From NCBI GenBank assembly GCA_902363595.1, contig CABJAP010000014.1, positions 46,549-110,548 of the forward strand: 64,000 nucleotides of DNA, written 5' to 3'. Shown piece after piece: positions 22,877 through 34,600 of the stretch. Under the pieces are notes generated by a model that searched no databases, was not told the DNA's origin, and saw nothing but the letters and a program-made list of their open reading frames with translations. The stretch comes from Clostridia bacterium. Its GTDB lineage: Bacteria; Bacillota; Clostridia; Peptostreptococcales; Anaerovoracaceae. Position numbers and translations under genes: made by a program. Position 1 is the stretch's first letter. Every line of letters begins with the position of its first letter.

Positions 22877-24796
22877 TTAAGCTAACTTGTGGAACATATG
22901 CCGAACCTTATCTATACGGCTATTCGGGCGGCGGGGTTGGCAAATAAATTTACCAATAGCTGGCTGGTATCCTTTTAACTCTGTCAAGCAGACTCCCTGC
23001 CCATTTGTGAAATAAGTTAAATCGTTCCTGTATTCTTGAATACATCTAGCAGGGATTTCTCCTTTCAGAATGACCTCGTCATTCTTTATCTGAGTACTTA
23101 CAATATCTGCACAATACCTTGGAGCATCATGATACGCCCGTGAGAGATATTCCTGCGGTGCATAAATTTCAAAGTGGAGATATGGCTCTAATAGTTCTGT
23201 CCCTGCTTTTTTTAAAGCCTGCTCCAATACGATAGGGGAAAGCAGCCGAAAGTCTGCGGGGGTACTTACAGGACTATAATACAATCCATATTCAAAACAG
23301 ATTTTACAGTCTGTCACTTTCCATCCATACAGCCCCTGCTCGCAGCCATAAAGAACCCCCTCCATAACCGCATTTTGGAACGATTGATTTAAATATCCAA
23401 GTGAAACTCTGCTTTCATACTGCACTCCGCTTCCAATAGGGAGCGGCTCTATGGACAACCCGACAGAAGCCCAGAAAGGATTTGGCGGGACTTCTATGTG
23501 GATGGTATATTCTGCTTTTCTAAGCGGTCTTTCCATATATATAACAGTAGGCTCTTTTATTTCTGCCTCCACATGATATTTTTCCTCAAGGATGGCACAA
23601 ATGACTTCCATCTGCACATTCCCCAAAAAAGATAACATAATCTCATGTGTAACAGTATCAATGTCAAAATGCAAAAGAGGGTCTGTATCAGCAATCTCTG
23701 CGAGGGCATTTAACAGGGCTTCCCTTTGCTCCGGCTTTTGCGGCTCTACCGTTGTCCGAAGTAATGGCATGGGATTATCAATCCATGTTTTGTGAGGCAG
23801 GAGTTTTTCATTTCCCAGAATGTCGTTCAGTTTCAAAGTATCATCAGCTAAAATAACAATTTCTCCCGGACAGGCATGGTCAGCCGGGACGATTTCACCA
23901 TTTGACGGAACACACATCTCTGTGATTTTTATTTTCTCTTTTTCAGATATTCTAATAACATCCCTCAAATGCAATGTTCCGCTATATATACGCACATAAA
24001 CAAAACGCCGCCTTTTCTCTGAATATTCAATCTTAAAAACCTGCCCGCATAGTTCAGATTGACCTTCAGGCGTTGATGAATAAAATTTACTGGCAATTAC
24101 TTCTATAAGCTGCCGAATCCCCAGATTGTTTTTAGCGCTTCCGTGATAAACGGGAAATAACGTTCCGTTTTGGAATCTCCTGTTTTCTTCCTGTTCCAGT
24201 TCTGACATTTTAAACGGTTTCCCTGACATATATTTCTCTAATAGTTCATCGTTTCCCATAATTACCGCATCCCACTGTTCCATATCGTCATTGTCCGTTA
24301 CATTTATATGGGGATGCTGCCCAACCTTTTGCTTCACTATAATTTCCGAAGAAAGCTTTGCTTTCATTTCCCGATATACCATTGGCAAATCAATCCCCTC
24401 TTGGTCAATTTTATTGATGAAAAAAATTGTCGGAATCTTCATTATCTGTAGTGCATGAAACAGTATACGGGTCTGTGCCTGTATGCCATCCTTTGCAGAA
24501 ACTAATAATACTGCTCCGTCTAATACGGATAAAGAACGGTATACTTCCGCCAAAAAATCCATATGGCCTGGCGTATCTATAATGTTGACTTTTACATCCT
24601 CCCACTGAAAAGATGTCACTGCTGTCTGGATAGTGATTCCCCTTTGACGCTCCAAATTCATTGTATCTGTCCTTGTTGTGCCTTCATCTACGCTCCCTAG
24701 TTCTGCAATTGCACCACTGGTATACAATAAACTTTCCGTTAATGTTGTCTTTCCTGCGTCAACGTGAGCCAGAATGCCTAAGTTAATTATTTTCAT
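22877..24796 (-). CDS. tet(O/32/O): Mosaic tetracycline ribosomal protection protein Tet(O/32/O)
   Basis: 639-residue EF-G-like GTPase that removes tetracycline from the ribosome. G1 is [10 protein letters not shown] (10-19), G3 DTPGH (74-78), G4 NKID (128-131). By recall of the family, residues 1 to about 297 and about 392 to 639 read as Tet(O), while about 298-390 ([20 protein letters not shown]..., [27 protein letters not shown]) read as Tet(32). The gene is therefore an O/32/O mosaic; the middle segment maps to about 23626-23905. It is full length with no frameshift and so should confer resistance. The ribosome binding site is AGGAGGAAAATCAC. The expression leader lies at 24797-25105. Confidence 0.88.
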   Translation of the reverse strand: MKIINLGILAHVDAGKTTLTESLLYTSGAIAELGSVDEGTTRTDTMNLERQRGITIQTAVTSFQWEDVKVNIIDTPGHMDFLAEVYRSLSVLDGAVLLVSAKDGIQAQTRILFHALQIMKIPTIFFINKIDQEGIDLPMVYREMKAKLSSEIIVKQKVGQHPHINVTDNDDMEQWDAVIMGNDELLEKYMSGKPFKMSELEQEENRRFQNGTLFPVYHGSAKNNLGIRQLIEVIASKFYSSTPEGQSELCGQVFKIEYSEKRRRFVYVRIYSGTLHLRDVIRISEKEKIKITEMCVPSNGEIVPADHACPGEIVILADDTLKLNDILGNEKLLPHKTWIDNPMPLLRTTVEPQKPEQREALLNALAEIADTDPLLHFDIDTVTHEIMLSFLGNVQMEVICAILEEKYHVEAEIKEPTVIYMERPLRKAEYTIHIEVPPNPFWASVGLSIEPLPIGSGVQYESRVSLGYLNQSFQNAVMEGVLYGCEQGLYGWKVTDCKICFEYGLYYSPVSTPADFRLLSPIVLEQALKKAGTELLEPYLHFEIYAPQEYLSRAYHDAPRYCADIVSTQIKNDEVILKGEIPARCIQEYRNDLTYFTNGQGVCLTELKGYQPAIGKFICQPRRPNSRIDKVRHMFHKLA

Positions 24797-24832
24797 GTGA
24801 TTTTCCTCCTATCAACACCCAAAAAAGGGCAT

Positions 24833-24869
24833 AAAAATACCCAGTGATAAATACTCCTATCACTGGGTA
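24833..24869 (-). terminator. Attenuator hairpin upstream of tet(O/32/O)
   Basis: Perfect 12-bp arms TACCCAGTGATA (24838-24849) and TATCACTGGGTA (24858-24869), then TTTTT on the minus strand. Together with complementary 11-mers at 24932-24942 and 25024-25034 (GTATTCTTAAA/TTTAAGAATAC) it forms the Tn916-type leader in which transcription stops unless tetracycline slows the leading ribosome. Confidence 0.88.
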
Positions 24870-25020
24870 AATAACTCCAATAGCCCCAAAACACTTATAT
24901 GTTTTCGGGCATATAAAATTACATGATAAAAGTATTCTTAAACTGGGTACAAAAAACTAAGCCCCATATTAAAAGTGAAACGGGACTGCTACTTTTTGTT
25001 CCCACTATCAAATTGACAGT

Positions 25021-25044
25021 TTATTTAAGAATACCTTGCCGCAT
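25021..25044 (-). CDS. Tet leader peptide MRQGILK
   Basis: Seven codons, ATG CGG CAA GGT ATT CTT AAA then TAA, behind AAGGAG (25054-25059). The same leader peptide is known upstream of tet(M) in Tn916, where its translation couples tetracycline to transcription read-through. It overlaps one arm (25024-25034) of the leader's long-range pairing. Confidence 0.8.
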   Translation of the reverse strand: MRQGILK

Positions 25045-25076
25045 ATTTATTAACTCCTTGTATAATACTGAATCTA

Positions 25077-25105
25077 ATTATATTCCTTAACCCTTTATTT
25101 GTCAA
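25077..25105 (-). promoter_or_regulatory. Consensus promoter of tet(O/32/O)
   Basis: -35 TTGACA (25100-25105), 17-bp spacer, -10 TATAAT (25077-25082) on the minus strand. Both boxes are perfect, so expression is limited by the attenuator rather than by initiation. Confidence 0.88.
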
Positions 25106-25162
25106 GCTGACAAACTAAAGCAGAAAAAGCGGCAGGATTTCCCCCTGCCACTAATCATCTGT

Positions 25163-25537
25163 TTATGCAAAAATAATTTCCTTTTCCACAATCTCCCTCG
25201 CACAAGCCCTTATGTTATTGAGGCATCCTGTCCATTCTAAGGCGTTTTCTGCCTTTAGCTGTTCCGTTATGCCCTGTGCCTGTTTCATACCCTCTATGAG
25301 CCTTTCAAAGCGTTCCTGTGCCTGTCTGTTGATGTCGGCAAGGTAGGCGTTTAGCCTGCCGCTTGTAAGAAGATTGGTGTATGTAACTTTACGGTACTGT
25401 TTTAGATAATCTAAATGCCGTTGCCCCCAGATGCCTATTGCCTGTTCTTCTTCGGCGGGTACAGTTAAGCACGGTATCAAATAATCCCCTTGCCTTTCGT
25501 ATTTGCCGCCCAGTTCCTCAAATAATGATTTTGCCAT
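25163..25537 (-). CDS. TnpV-family transposon protein
   Basis: 124 residues of the TnpV type: SLFEELGGKYERQGDYLIP, then IGIWGQRHLDYLKQYRK, LLTSGRLNAYLADINRQAQERF and a conserved end EWTGCLNNIRACAREIVEKEII. The family is linked to clostridial transposons, but its biochemical role is unknown. Strong site TGGAGGTAACAGACA. It lies between tet and the truncated helicase and overlaps the helicase relic's last 20 bp; the relic's last residues are TnpV leader DNA read in another frame, so arrival of the TnpV-tet unit probably truncated it. Confidence 0.82.
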   Translation of the reverse strand: MAKSLFEELGGKYERQGDYLIPCLTVPAEEEQAIGIWGQRHLDYLKQYRKVTYTNLLTSGRLNAYLADINRQAQERFERLIEGMKQAQGITEQLKAENALEWTGCLNNIRACAREIVEKEIIFA

Positions 25538-28277
25538 TGTCTGTTACCTCCACATTCTTTTTTATTTTGAATGTCCGCAAAATCCGTCCTACATCTATGG
25601 GATTACTTGGAAGATTCCAGTGCATAATCACACGACAATAATTATGAAAATCCAATCCTTCCTGTCCGATTGATGTTGTGGCGAGCACAAATGGACGCAT
25701 TGGTGAGTTAAAGGCATTTCTGATATTTTCTTTACGCATGACTACCTTGGAATTATCTCCTGCATCCTTTGTAAATCCAACTGCATAACTCGACCTTATT
25801 CGACATCCATCACTCTTCCTGTCAGCTCCGTTAATACGTTTTTTGAAATCAGGATAAGTATCAGCGATATAGGTGGCTGTATGTATCTTCAATGAATCCA
25901 TCATCATGTCATGCACAATCTGATACTGATTTCCATCCGACTGAAAACCTGCTGTTTCTTTCAGCATATGGATATATTCATCAATCATTGCCTGAAAACA
26001 GCCATCTTTACAGTATTTAAGTACATTCTGCCAATGGGAATTATCATCCCTGCATCTGCCATAAGCAAGATCAATGATAGCTGTTGACTCCGGCAAATTG
26101 AAATTATTGACAAATACCTTTGCAAGCGATGTTGCTCTGGCTGTGCTTCTTCCATTAGAACGATAAATGCATATTGCTGGCGAACCCAGTACCATATTTA
26201 CCAATGTTTCCAGAAGATCCTCCGGCTTTCTTCCAAGATGAATCTCCTCCGGGGCATCCAAATAACTTCTTAGCTTATCAATATGAGCAATAAAGCCCTT
26301 ATTTCTCTTATCCTTTGAACTGCTTCTGACCTCAGATGTTGTATCCTCTTCGTCTGTATTCATTTCCCACACAATATCCTCTATCCAATGCTTTGCATAG
26401 ATGACTCCATCCATGAGCATCGGTGCAAGATAATACCACCTGGCATCTTCCTTATTGTTACCCGAATCACCATACTTTTCTTCGATTATCGCAAGCTTCT
26501 CTTTCAGTTTCAGCCGTACAGATTTCTCTATTACTTCTAATGATTCATGATTATTCAATGACTCAATCGGTAAATACATATCAGAAAGTGTCTTTGAAGG
26601 ATAAAGCAATGCAAACAGGCTCATGCCTCTTACTTCTCCATTTGAAACATTAAACCTGAGCCTTGCCACCGGGTATCGTCTCGAACCATCCGCAAAATAC
26701 CCCGTATTCTTCTTATCCTGATTCTTTATCTGATGTACCAGTTTTCCAACTGTAAGTCTTTCCGCCTCATAGGAAACAAGCGCACCTATCATTCGTGGAA
26801 CCATCTCCCATGCAGAAAATACAAGTATTTTTGAAAAGCCTTTGCTGTTTTTATATGCTCCCTGCATCTCATAATATGGCAGTGATGGAGGAATCCACAG
26901 ATATTTTTCTGCACCGCCGGTAAATGCTTTTTCTTTCAGTGCCTCAAGCCTTGCATTGGTTTTCGGCAGTTCATCATATTTATTGATTTTATTGCGATTC
27001 AGCCACAAGAGACATTGTTCTCTTTCACTTCCAAATTCATCTGGATGTTTTATATAATATTTTTCAATCTGCTCTTTAATCTTATATTTCTTCATAAAGG
27101 ACATAAGATACGGACAGCTCTTTGCATAATCTACCGGTAAAGAATGATTTGAATCCGTTTTTGACAACAATCGTGACATCTGTATATAGGAGTTTATGTC
27201 ATTTTCATCTATCTGCAAATGATGCTTCACGCTGCTGTCATCCGTATAATCACCGGAATCCATGACAGATATACGCTCTGTCCTGCTGACTCCCTGATAC
27301 ATGGCATTTTCTGCCAGCTCCTTCATACGGATAATTGCACTGTCCCCTGCCTTCAACTCACTTAGAGCATGGGAATAATTCTTCCACACTTCCTTAAATT
27401 TAATGTCTTTGACTTCATCATCAAAAAGAAAGTTCATAACCTGAAAAAACTCTGCATAATGCTCATCAAGCTGATTTTCATCTATCTCTTCAAGGGTAAT
27501 CAGCATATCAGCCTTACAGATTGCAAATGTCTGGTCATTGATTTCCTGACCGAACGATACAAGCTCTGTAGATGCATTCAGACTATGTAAATATTCCTCT
27601 GCTACAGAAAGCATACCTCCGGTTCCACAGGCAGGATCATAAATCGTCTTTGCCACATTATTGCCAGAAAGGATGTCATTATCATCATAGAAGAGAATAT
27701 TAACCATAAGTTGGATAACTTCTCTTGGAGTGTAATGCTGTCCTGCATCTTCATTATGAGACTCAGAGAATCTTCTTATAATTTCTTCAAAAATATATCC
27801 CATTTCAAGGTTAGAGATTTCATTCGGATGAAGATTTCCTCTGTCTGTTGTATATTCCTTTAAAACAATATACAGAATCCCCTTATTTGCCATCGTTGTG
27901 ATGTGTCCATCAAACTTAAATTTTTCCAGAATATCCCGCACATTTGCTGAAAATTTATTCAGATACTCTCTAAAATTCTCCTCAATGTGGTCAGGATCAT
28001 CCATAAGTCTTTCAAATGTATATTTACTTGTATTGTAAAAATCCTTTTTTGAAGCCTTACGAAGTAAAATATCTTTCATTGGAAGATTCTTTACTTCATC
28101 GTATTTCTGTAATACCGCATCCTTCGTATCTGAGAGAATACAGTCAAAACGTCTGATTACTGTAAGTGGTAATATAACATCTCCATATTCATGTGGTTTA
28201 TATACACCGGTAAGCTTATCTGCTATTGCCCATATTAGGTCTGCTTTCTGATCTATTTTTGCACTTCTCGTAGCCAT
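25518..28277 (-). pseudogene. Chimera of HsdM N-terminus and helicase C-terminal region
   Basis: 919 codons, uninterrupted, but built from two broken genes. Residues 1-262 are a type I methyltransferase start (ADKLTGVYKPHEYGDVILPLTVIRRFD; DAGQHYTPREVIQLMV; motif I DPACGTGGML), stopping before the catalytic NPPF motif. Residues 263-905 match the late part of a large SF2 helicase of the restriction/defence type (KILVFSAWEMVPRMIGALVSYEAERL; LATTSIGQEGLDFHNYCRVIMHWNLPSNPIDVGR). The helicase ATPase half is missing and motif VI is broken off; the last residues (VEVTDNGKIII) are read from the TnpV leader. It has a good ribosome binding site (GGAGGAAAATGTAA), so a protein may be made, but neither enzyme activity can work. 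Confidence 0.75.
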
Positions 28278-28301
28278 TTACATTTTCCTCCATAAGGTAA
28301 T

Positions 28302-28517
28302 TTACTTTTCTTTGTTATCTGGTACATAGTCAATCAAATCTCCAAAGTTACAATCCAACTCTTTGCAGATTTTTTCCAAAACAGATAGTTTCACCGACTC
28401 GCAGTTTGTCATCTTTGCTATTGTACTGGAGCTAAGACCAGTCTTGGCACACAAATCTCCTTTTTTCATTCCGTGGTCAATTAACTGTTTCCATAATCCA
28501 TTATAACTAATTGCCAT
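28302..28517 (-). CDS. Small Cro/CI-type regulator
   Basis: 71 residues, almost all HTH: YNGLWKQLIDHGMKKGDLCAKTGLSSSTIAKMTNCESVKLSVLEKICKELDCNFGDLIDY. Proteins of this subfamily often precede restriction-modification or defence operons. It is 24 bp upstream of the chimeric HsdM gene and probably controlled the former system. A promoter is visible: -35 TTGTAC (28582-28587), 18-bp spacer, -10 TAAAAT (28558-28563). Confidence 0.82.
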   Translation of the reverse strand: MAISYNGLWKQLIDHGMKKGDLCAKTGLSSSTIAKMTNCESVKLSVLEKICKELDCNFGDLIDYVPDNKEK

Positions 28518-28757
28518 CCTCTTTTCCTCCGTTTAATGTGCAATCAATATCAAAATTATTTTATCACACAAAAAACTCCTTGTACAATTCGCATTTACAA
28601 ATATCACATATCTTTTTTCAAATATTGAATATCTTTTTTAATTTATTCACAAACCTTTTGAATTTATCTGCTACAGATACTCTTTTCCTAATTGATGTGG
28701 TTAGAAGAAAAACATCTCCAATCTGCTTTCATTATAACGTTCAATCCATATTTACGC
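28518..28757. other. AT-rich gap
   Basis: Besides the regulator's promoter (28558-28587) I see no gene. The sequence is strongly AT-rich, with runs such as AAATATTGAATATC that have no clear repeat order. It separates the accessory half from the transfer operon. Confidence 0.5.
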
Positions 28758-28761
28758 ATTA

Positions 28762-28797
28762 AAAAAGGATGCAGGGATTGACTCCCTACATCCTTCA
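28762..28797 (-). terminator. Terminator of the transfer operon
   Basis: AAGGATG-x-AGGGA and TCCCT-x-CATCCTT pair around a 6-nt loop with a T-run on the minus strand. It lies 21 bp beyond the last gene of the leftward transfer operon. Confidence 0.8.
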
Positions 28798-28817
28798 TTA
28801 GAATTATAATATTATAC

Positions 28818-31568
28818 TTATCTCACACCCCGATCAGCCCCTCTCTCCGGCTTATCTTTTCCCTGCTTTTCTTGAATAATCCTCTTATTAATCTCAAGCC
28901 GTTCATGAATGGATAATTTCTTATCTTTTCCAACTACCGCCTGCTTCTGTTGTACCTGTTTCCTATCTGCTTTTCCTGCATCCTTGACCACTGCATTCGC
29001 TTCGGTACTTGTTCCCCGCTCATCTGCTCTTCCTTCATTTCTTTCCGTTATCTGCTGTTCTCGTCTCTCTTTCACACCTTTTTCTTCCAGATTGCAAAAG
29101 CTCTGCAGATACGGAAGCACATGATTCTGCATGTCTGTCAGATCTTCCATATATTTTTGGAACTCTTCACTTCCTTTACCTTTCTGGTAATTGATCCAAT
29201 ACTCATCTGTAAGCTTCATTTCATTATCATACTTCAACTGACTCACAATACCGCCATGTCCATTTCCAATATCTATTGACTTCTTGAAATGATGCAGCAT
29301 CTGTTCACCTTTTTCCGCATAATATACAGTCACATATATCTTTGTGATTTTTGTAGGTTCCTCTGTCTTCGAATCACGTTTTGCATACCATTCTTTATCC
29401 ATTTCTGCTGTTTTTGCATCCAGCTCGGATAACTTCTGACATCTTGGATTCATGAGAGCACTTTCTTCACAATAGTTTACATACACCATTGGTTCCAGAT
29501 TCTTTGGAAACTCCGGCTCATAGACTTTCAGTCTTTCAATCAATACACCTGCACGCACAGACTGGTCACATTCTTCGTCTACAATATCCTTCAGATAAGA
29601 AATATAAGAATGTGTATTGCCACTCTGCAAATCCAACATCACCTCTTGTACCGTATTTTCTCCCGTCTCCACATTATCTCGATACTCATACGGATCAAAA
29701 GCTTCTGCAATCTCATCCAATGCCTCTGCCAACTGTTCTGTGGTCATCTTCTCTGGATACATTGCTTCCCGAACATCCCGCATTGGTACATACTTATAGT
29801 CCGGCAATGCATCATGAATTTTCTCAATCCCTTCCCGTATCAGTGCAAGTTCTCCATAAAATCGAACATCGTCCATCAGATTTCCAAGTACTGTATTTCC
29901 TTTTACGATTGCAAATTCAGCATCATCATAGTAACTGTCTTCCGGATCACGATAGATAATCCCCATACTGCATACTCGATAGGCATTCTCAGGATTCTCC
30001 CTATATTTTTCATAAACCGCAGCAATCTGATTAACATCGGTACTTTTTTCATAAGCTCCCATATCATGGAACTCATCACATTCTGCGGCAAAGTATTCCA
30101 GATACGGTTCTTTCTTCGGTGGCATATTATTGAGGACATTATCAATCATGTTATAATTTGCCTCTTCCAGTTCTTCTACCTTTGCCAATGGCTTATATTC
30201 GCCCTGGCTTTTCTGAATCTCTGCCATTACAACCTCATCCATTTCTTCTACCTTTTCCATCAACTGATCATAATCCCCACGGATGCGTTCTCCAGTCCAT
30301 CCTTCGTCTTCCAAAAGTTCCTCTGCCGCTTCTTCAATAGAAATTTCACCATTTTCATAGACGCCACCATCCATCAGGCGGAAATCTTCATCGTAAAAGG
30401 AATAATCATATCCTCCTTCTGTTCTCTGAATAGCAAAGTAACGTTCTCCTACCTCATATGCCAGTTCACTAAGAACCTGTTCTTCCAGATTCAGGAAAGA
30501 ATCTAGCTGTTCAAAACTGATACTGTCTACAAAATGAGCGGTTACCTTTCCCCCCTCATTCAGAACTACGATATCACTGACAGACAGGGAATGTCCTCGA
30601 AAGTCTTCTGGTCTGTCGATGTTGAATCGTTCAAATATATCATCTAGCGACATATTTCCAAATAATTCTCCCACATAGACCAGTTCATAGTCTTCTTTTT
30701 TAATCTGCATCCCGTGACTTTCAATGAAGCTCATATTCATAAACGCATAGTTTTCACCTGGCAAACCATCTCTTATTTGATAAATACCGAATGTTCGTCT
30801 TGTCCCTAATAGCAGATTTGCCTCTTTCAAAGACTGAATCTGCGGATATTTCTGCATCTCCCATTCCAAATTGCGGAATCGTTCCAGTTCTTCTGTAGAC
30901 ATCTGATAATGCTCCGGACCTCGTTCAATCTCCATTCGCTCTGTAACATAGATTGGTGATGAAAAATTGGTAATCAGATAGATATCTGCTCCGGCATCAT
31001 ATAATTTCAGAGCTTCTTCCTGTCCAATCACATTCATCGGCTCCTGAAATGCTCCAAAATCTTCATCTGCATAATCCAGATCCTGATCCCTTATCCGTTC
31101 CCACATCTGTGATTCCATGCCAAACAGCCCTTCATGTGCCTGTATCATTTCTTTACTTGCATACTCTCCCTTGCTGCCATCACTACCCAGGCAATAGATT
31201 TTAGAACCCATTCTGTGATAATCCAGGGCTGCTGCTTTTCTAAGCGGCACCATATCCTCTGCTGTATATCCATAATCCCGAAGTTCCAGCTTGCCTATGG
31301 TTGGATCTGGTAAGTCCTGAATATCCATTTGGGCATCATCCAGAAGTTCCTCTACTCTATCTTCATCTGACCGATTGACTGCATCTGCCAGATTTCTTAC
31401 CAGCGTCCTTACTTTCTCTTCTTCGCCAACCAGATTTGCATATTCAAAAATCTGTTCTTTTACGTCCGCTGGAATTGCTATTCCCATGTGTTCTGCACGG
31501 TCTATTTGTTCCTGTGTATATTCCTGCATTTTCTGCGTTTCTATTCCTGTTATCATGTTTCTCGCCAT
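28818..31568 (-). CDS. YodL-domain ICE protein with SIHxxL tail
   Basis: 916 residues, acidic. Residues about 255-370 hold a YodL-type domain (GTRRTFGIYQIRDG; MNMSFIESHGM; YVGELFGNMSLDDIFERFN; GHSLSVSDIVVLNEGGKVTAHFVDSISF), and the region after it resembles further large-polyvalent-protein domains of ICEs. The last 80 residues are basic, with Gln-rich spacer and SIHERLEINKRIIQEKQGK. This tail is shared with three other proteins of the operon. No membrane segment or signal. It is the last gene of the transfer operon. I infer a role in the recipient or in controlling transfer; none is proven. Confidence 0.75.
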   Translation of the reverse strand: MARNMITGIETQKMQEYTQEQIDRAEHMGIAIPADVKEQIFEYANLVGEEEKVRTLVRNLADAVNRSDEDRVEELLDDAQMDIQDLPDPTIGKLELRDYGYTAEDMVPLRKAAALDYHRMGSKIYCLGSDGSKGEYASKEMIQAHEGLFGMESQMWERIRDQDLDYADEDFGAFQEPMNVIGQEEALKLYDAGADIYLITNFSSPIYVTERMEIERGPEHYQMSTEELERFRNLEWEMQKYPQIQSLKEANLLLGTRRTFGIYQIRDGLPGENYAFMNMSFIESHGMQIKKEDYELVYVGELFGNMSLDDIFERFNIDRPEDFRGHSLSVSDIVVLNEGGKVTAHFVDSISFEQLDSFLNLEEQVLSELAYEVGERYFAIQRTEGGYDYSFYDEDFRLMDGGVYENGEISIEEAAEELLEDEGWTGERIRGDYDQLMEKVEEMDEVVMAEIQKSQGEYKPLAKVEELEEANYNMIDNVLNNMPPKKEPYLEYFAAECDEFHDMGAYEKSTDVNQIAAVYEKYRENPENAYRVCSMGIIYRDPEDSYYDDAEFAIVKGNTVLGNLMDDVRFYGELALIREGIEKIHDALPDYKYVPMRDVREAMYPEKMTTEQLAEALDEIAEAFDPYEYRDNVETGENTVQEVMLDLQSGNTHSYISYLKDIVDEECDQSVRAGVLIERLKVYEPEFPKNLEPMVYVNYCEESALMNPRCQKLSELDAKTAEMDKEWYAKRDSKTEEPTKITKIYVTVYYAEKGEQMLHHFKKSIDIGNGHGGIVSQLKYDNEMKLTDEYWINYQKGKGSEEFQKYMEDLTDMQNHVLPYLQSFCNLEEKGVKERREQQITERNEGRADERGTSTEANAVVKDAGKADRKQVQQKQAVVGKDKKLSIHERLEINKRIIQEKQGKDKPERGADRGVR

Positions 31569-31649
31569 ATAAGTTCCTCCTGTATTCCCAAAAGTGGCAT
31601 AACCGGCAGAACATTCTTTCTACCAAATTATGCCATCTTTCCTGTTTTC

Positions 31650-34600
31650 TTATTCCAGACCGAAGTCCCTTTTTCTATCTTCCCTGCCATTCTCGCTTTC
31701 CCGCTGGCTTTTTTCTTTATAAATCTGCAATTTCTCATGGATAGAACCACGTGCCGGTCGTTCTTCTTTCTCTTTCGATTCTGACTGCTCTGCTTCTGTG
31801 TCTTCCCGTTCATCCATATTAAGAAGGGCATTTAGTTCTGACAGTCGCTCCAGTTTCTGGTTCAGTTCCTCTTCTTTTGTGAATGGCTTTCCAACTTCCT
31901 CTTTGGCATTTGTAAGCTGCTCCTGTACCGTTTCCAATCGTTGCTCCGCTTCTGCCAGTTTCTCCGGATAGCTTTCCAGAAGATTATTGATACGGGTGAT
32001 ATTTCCCAGGGCATCTGCTCCCAGATGAACTTTCGATACCGATTCATGCTTCACAGACAGGATAAACTCCTTACTCCAGCTGTCGAACTGGATTCTCATG
32101 TTGAATCCCTGATAGTTTCCGATATCCATTGCTGCATCGACTGCTTTCATGTCCTTGCAGACTGCCAGTAGTGCCGCTCCTGCTTCTTTCTTTTCTGTAA
32201 ATACTTTGCCGCTGATCTCCATGGAAAACTGTTCTGGATCTGTGATTTTATGCTCCTGATAATGGGCAATATCCGCTTTGTAGCTATCAATAGTCTCGGT
32301 CAATTTTGCAATCTGCTGTGGAAAATTTCTTGCAATATCATCTTCCAGACGGTACTGGTTATTCATGTGATTGGCTTTTAAAAGTTTCAGTTTTGCCACA
32401 TCCACGTCCAGTGCCATCTTTTCTTTTACTGCCGGATTTCCAGTTGCCAGTGCCTTAACCTCTGCATAGGACAGTGCCGCTTCGTCCACATCTTCGCAGC
32501 TTCTGACCGGTGCTTTGCTCGTCATAATCTGGGAGATGAACTTCTGTTTATTTTCGATCAACTGCCACATGTAGCTGTCGAAGGTGGATTCTGTCACATA
32601 CCGAAAGATATGAACCTTTTTATTGTGATTTCCCTGCCGGATGATACGTCCTTCCCTCTGCTCCAGATCAGACGGTTTCCAGCCAATATCCAGATGATGC
32701 AGAGCAATCAGACGATCCTGCACGTTGGTACCGGCACCCATCTTTGCTGTTGAACCAATCAAAAAACGAACCTGCCCAGATTTTACTTTTCCAAACAGCT
32801 CCGTCTTCTTTGCTTCGGTATTTGCATCATGAATGAATGCAATTTCTTTTTCCGGTACACCTTTCGCCATCAGCTTCTGTTTCAAGTCATCGTAAACATT
32901 GAAACTGCCATCGCCTTTCGGTGTGCTCAAGTCACAAAAAATGATCTGCGCCGATTTCTGTACAACTGTATCTTTCCAGATTTCATAGCTTTTTTCTGCA
33001 CAGACCGACACTTTACTGCCCGGATCGTCTGGCAATAGTTCATTGACCAATCGCTGATCCAGTGCCAGTTTTCTTCCGTCATTGGTAATTTTCAGCATAT
33101 TGTCTACACTAGCATCTACGCCACCGTTTCTTACCACTTCCGCACGCTCTCCTAGGCTTGCTACGATTTCTTTCTGCTGTTCTGTTGGTTTCAATACTAC
33201 AGTTTCGTATTCCGCTTCCGGTACTGGAAGATTCAACTGATCCGAAGTCTTGATATCTGCAATCTCCTTGAACATATTCATCAGTTCCGGGATATTATAG
33301 AATCTGGCGAATCTGGATTTTGCTCGGTATCCGGTTCCTTCCGGTGCAAGTTCAATGCTGGTCACAACCTCTCCAAACGTGGATGCCCAGGAATCAAATA
33401 ATCCCAAGCCCATATTCTGTAATTTGCTGTTCTGCAGATATCTCTGCATGACATAAAGTTCCGTCATGCTGTTGCTGATCGGTGTGCCCGTTGCAAAGGT
33501 AATGCCTTTTCCACCGGTAATCTCATCCAGATACTGACATTTATTAAACATATCTGCTGATTTCTGTGCTTCGTTCTGGGCAATTCCGGCTACATTTCTC
33601 ATTTTTGTATAAAGGAACGCATTTTTATAACTGTGTGCCTCGTCTACATACAGATGATCCACTCCCAGTTCTTCAAAGGTAACTACATTATCCTTTTTCT
33701 CTTTCTGATTCAGCTTCTCCAGTCTTGTCATCAGCGTTTTTCTGGTCTTTTCAATCTGCTTTACCGTATAGCGGCCGCCATCCTGCTCATATCTTGCACT
33801 CTGGATTGCGATTTCCAGATCGTCAATCTGCTTCCGCAGCATGGCTTCCTGCCTCTCATCAGAGATTGGGATACGCTCAAACTGGGAATGACCGATGATA
33901 ATCGCATCATAGTTTCCCATAGCGATTCTGGCACAGAACTTTTTCCGGTTCGCCGGTTCAAAATCTTTCTTGGTTGCCACCAGGATATTGGCTCCCGGAT
34001 ATAACTGCAGGAACTCGGCTCCCCACTGCTCTGTCAGATGGTTCGGCACGACAAATAGATTCTTTTGTGATAATCCCAGACGTTTGCTCTCCATTGCAGC
34101 CGCTACCATCTCGTAGGTCTTCCCAGCTCCTACTACATGAGCCAGAAGCACATTATCCCCGTAAAGCTGATGTGCGACAGCATTTTTCTGATGTGGGCGA
34201 AGTTCAATTTCCGGGTTCATTCCTGGGAAAGTCAGATGACTGCCATCGTATTCACGGGGACGGATACTGTTAAACCGTTCATTATAAACTCTTACCAGTC
34301 TTTCACGTCTCTGTTGATCTTTGAAAATCCAATCCTTAAATGCTGCTTTCATGGCATCCTGTTTCTGTGATGCCAGCATAGTTTCTTTTTTATTGAGGAC
34401 ACGAATCTCATCCCCATTTTCATTGACACTCTTATCATAGATACGAACATCTTTCAGATTCAGTGTATCTTCCAGAATCCGGTAAGCATTTGCCCTCTCG
34501 GTTCCATACGTTGCATAGGCAAACGCATTTCTTGGACTGTCTGCATTTTTCCCGGTAATCCGCCACTCACCATTCACCTCAGAATATTTTACCTGTATCT

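Noticed and set aside
22877..24796. Assignment as tet(W) or plain tet(O)
   Set aside because: The N- and C-terminal parts lack Tet(W) residues, and the middle segment differs from Tet(O); the mosaic reading fits better.
25163..25537. TnpV as an active transposase
   Set aside because: The protein is too short and lacks any known catalytic triad or recombinase motif; no IS ends were found around it.
29610..30506. 298-codon ORF on the plus strand
   Set aside because: Exactly antisense to the YodL-domain gene; hydrophobic, low-complexity product and no ribosome binding site.
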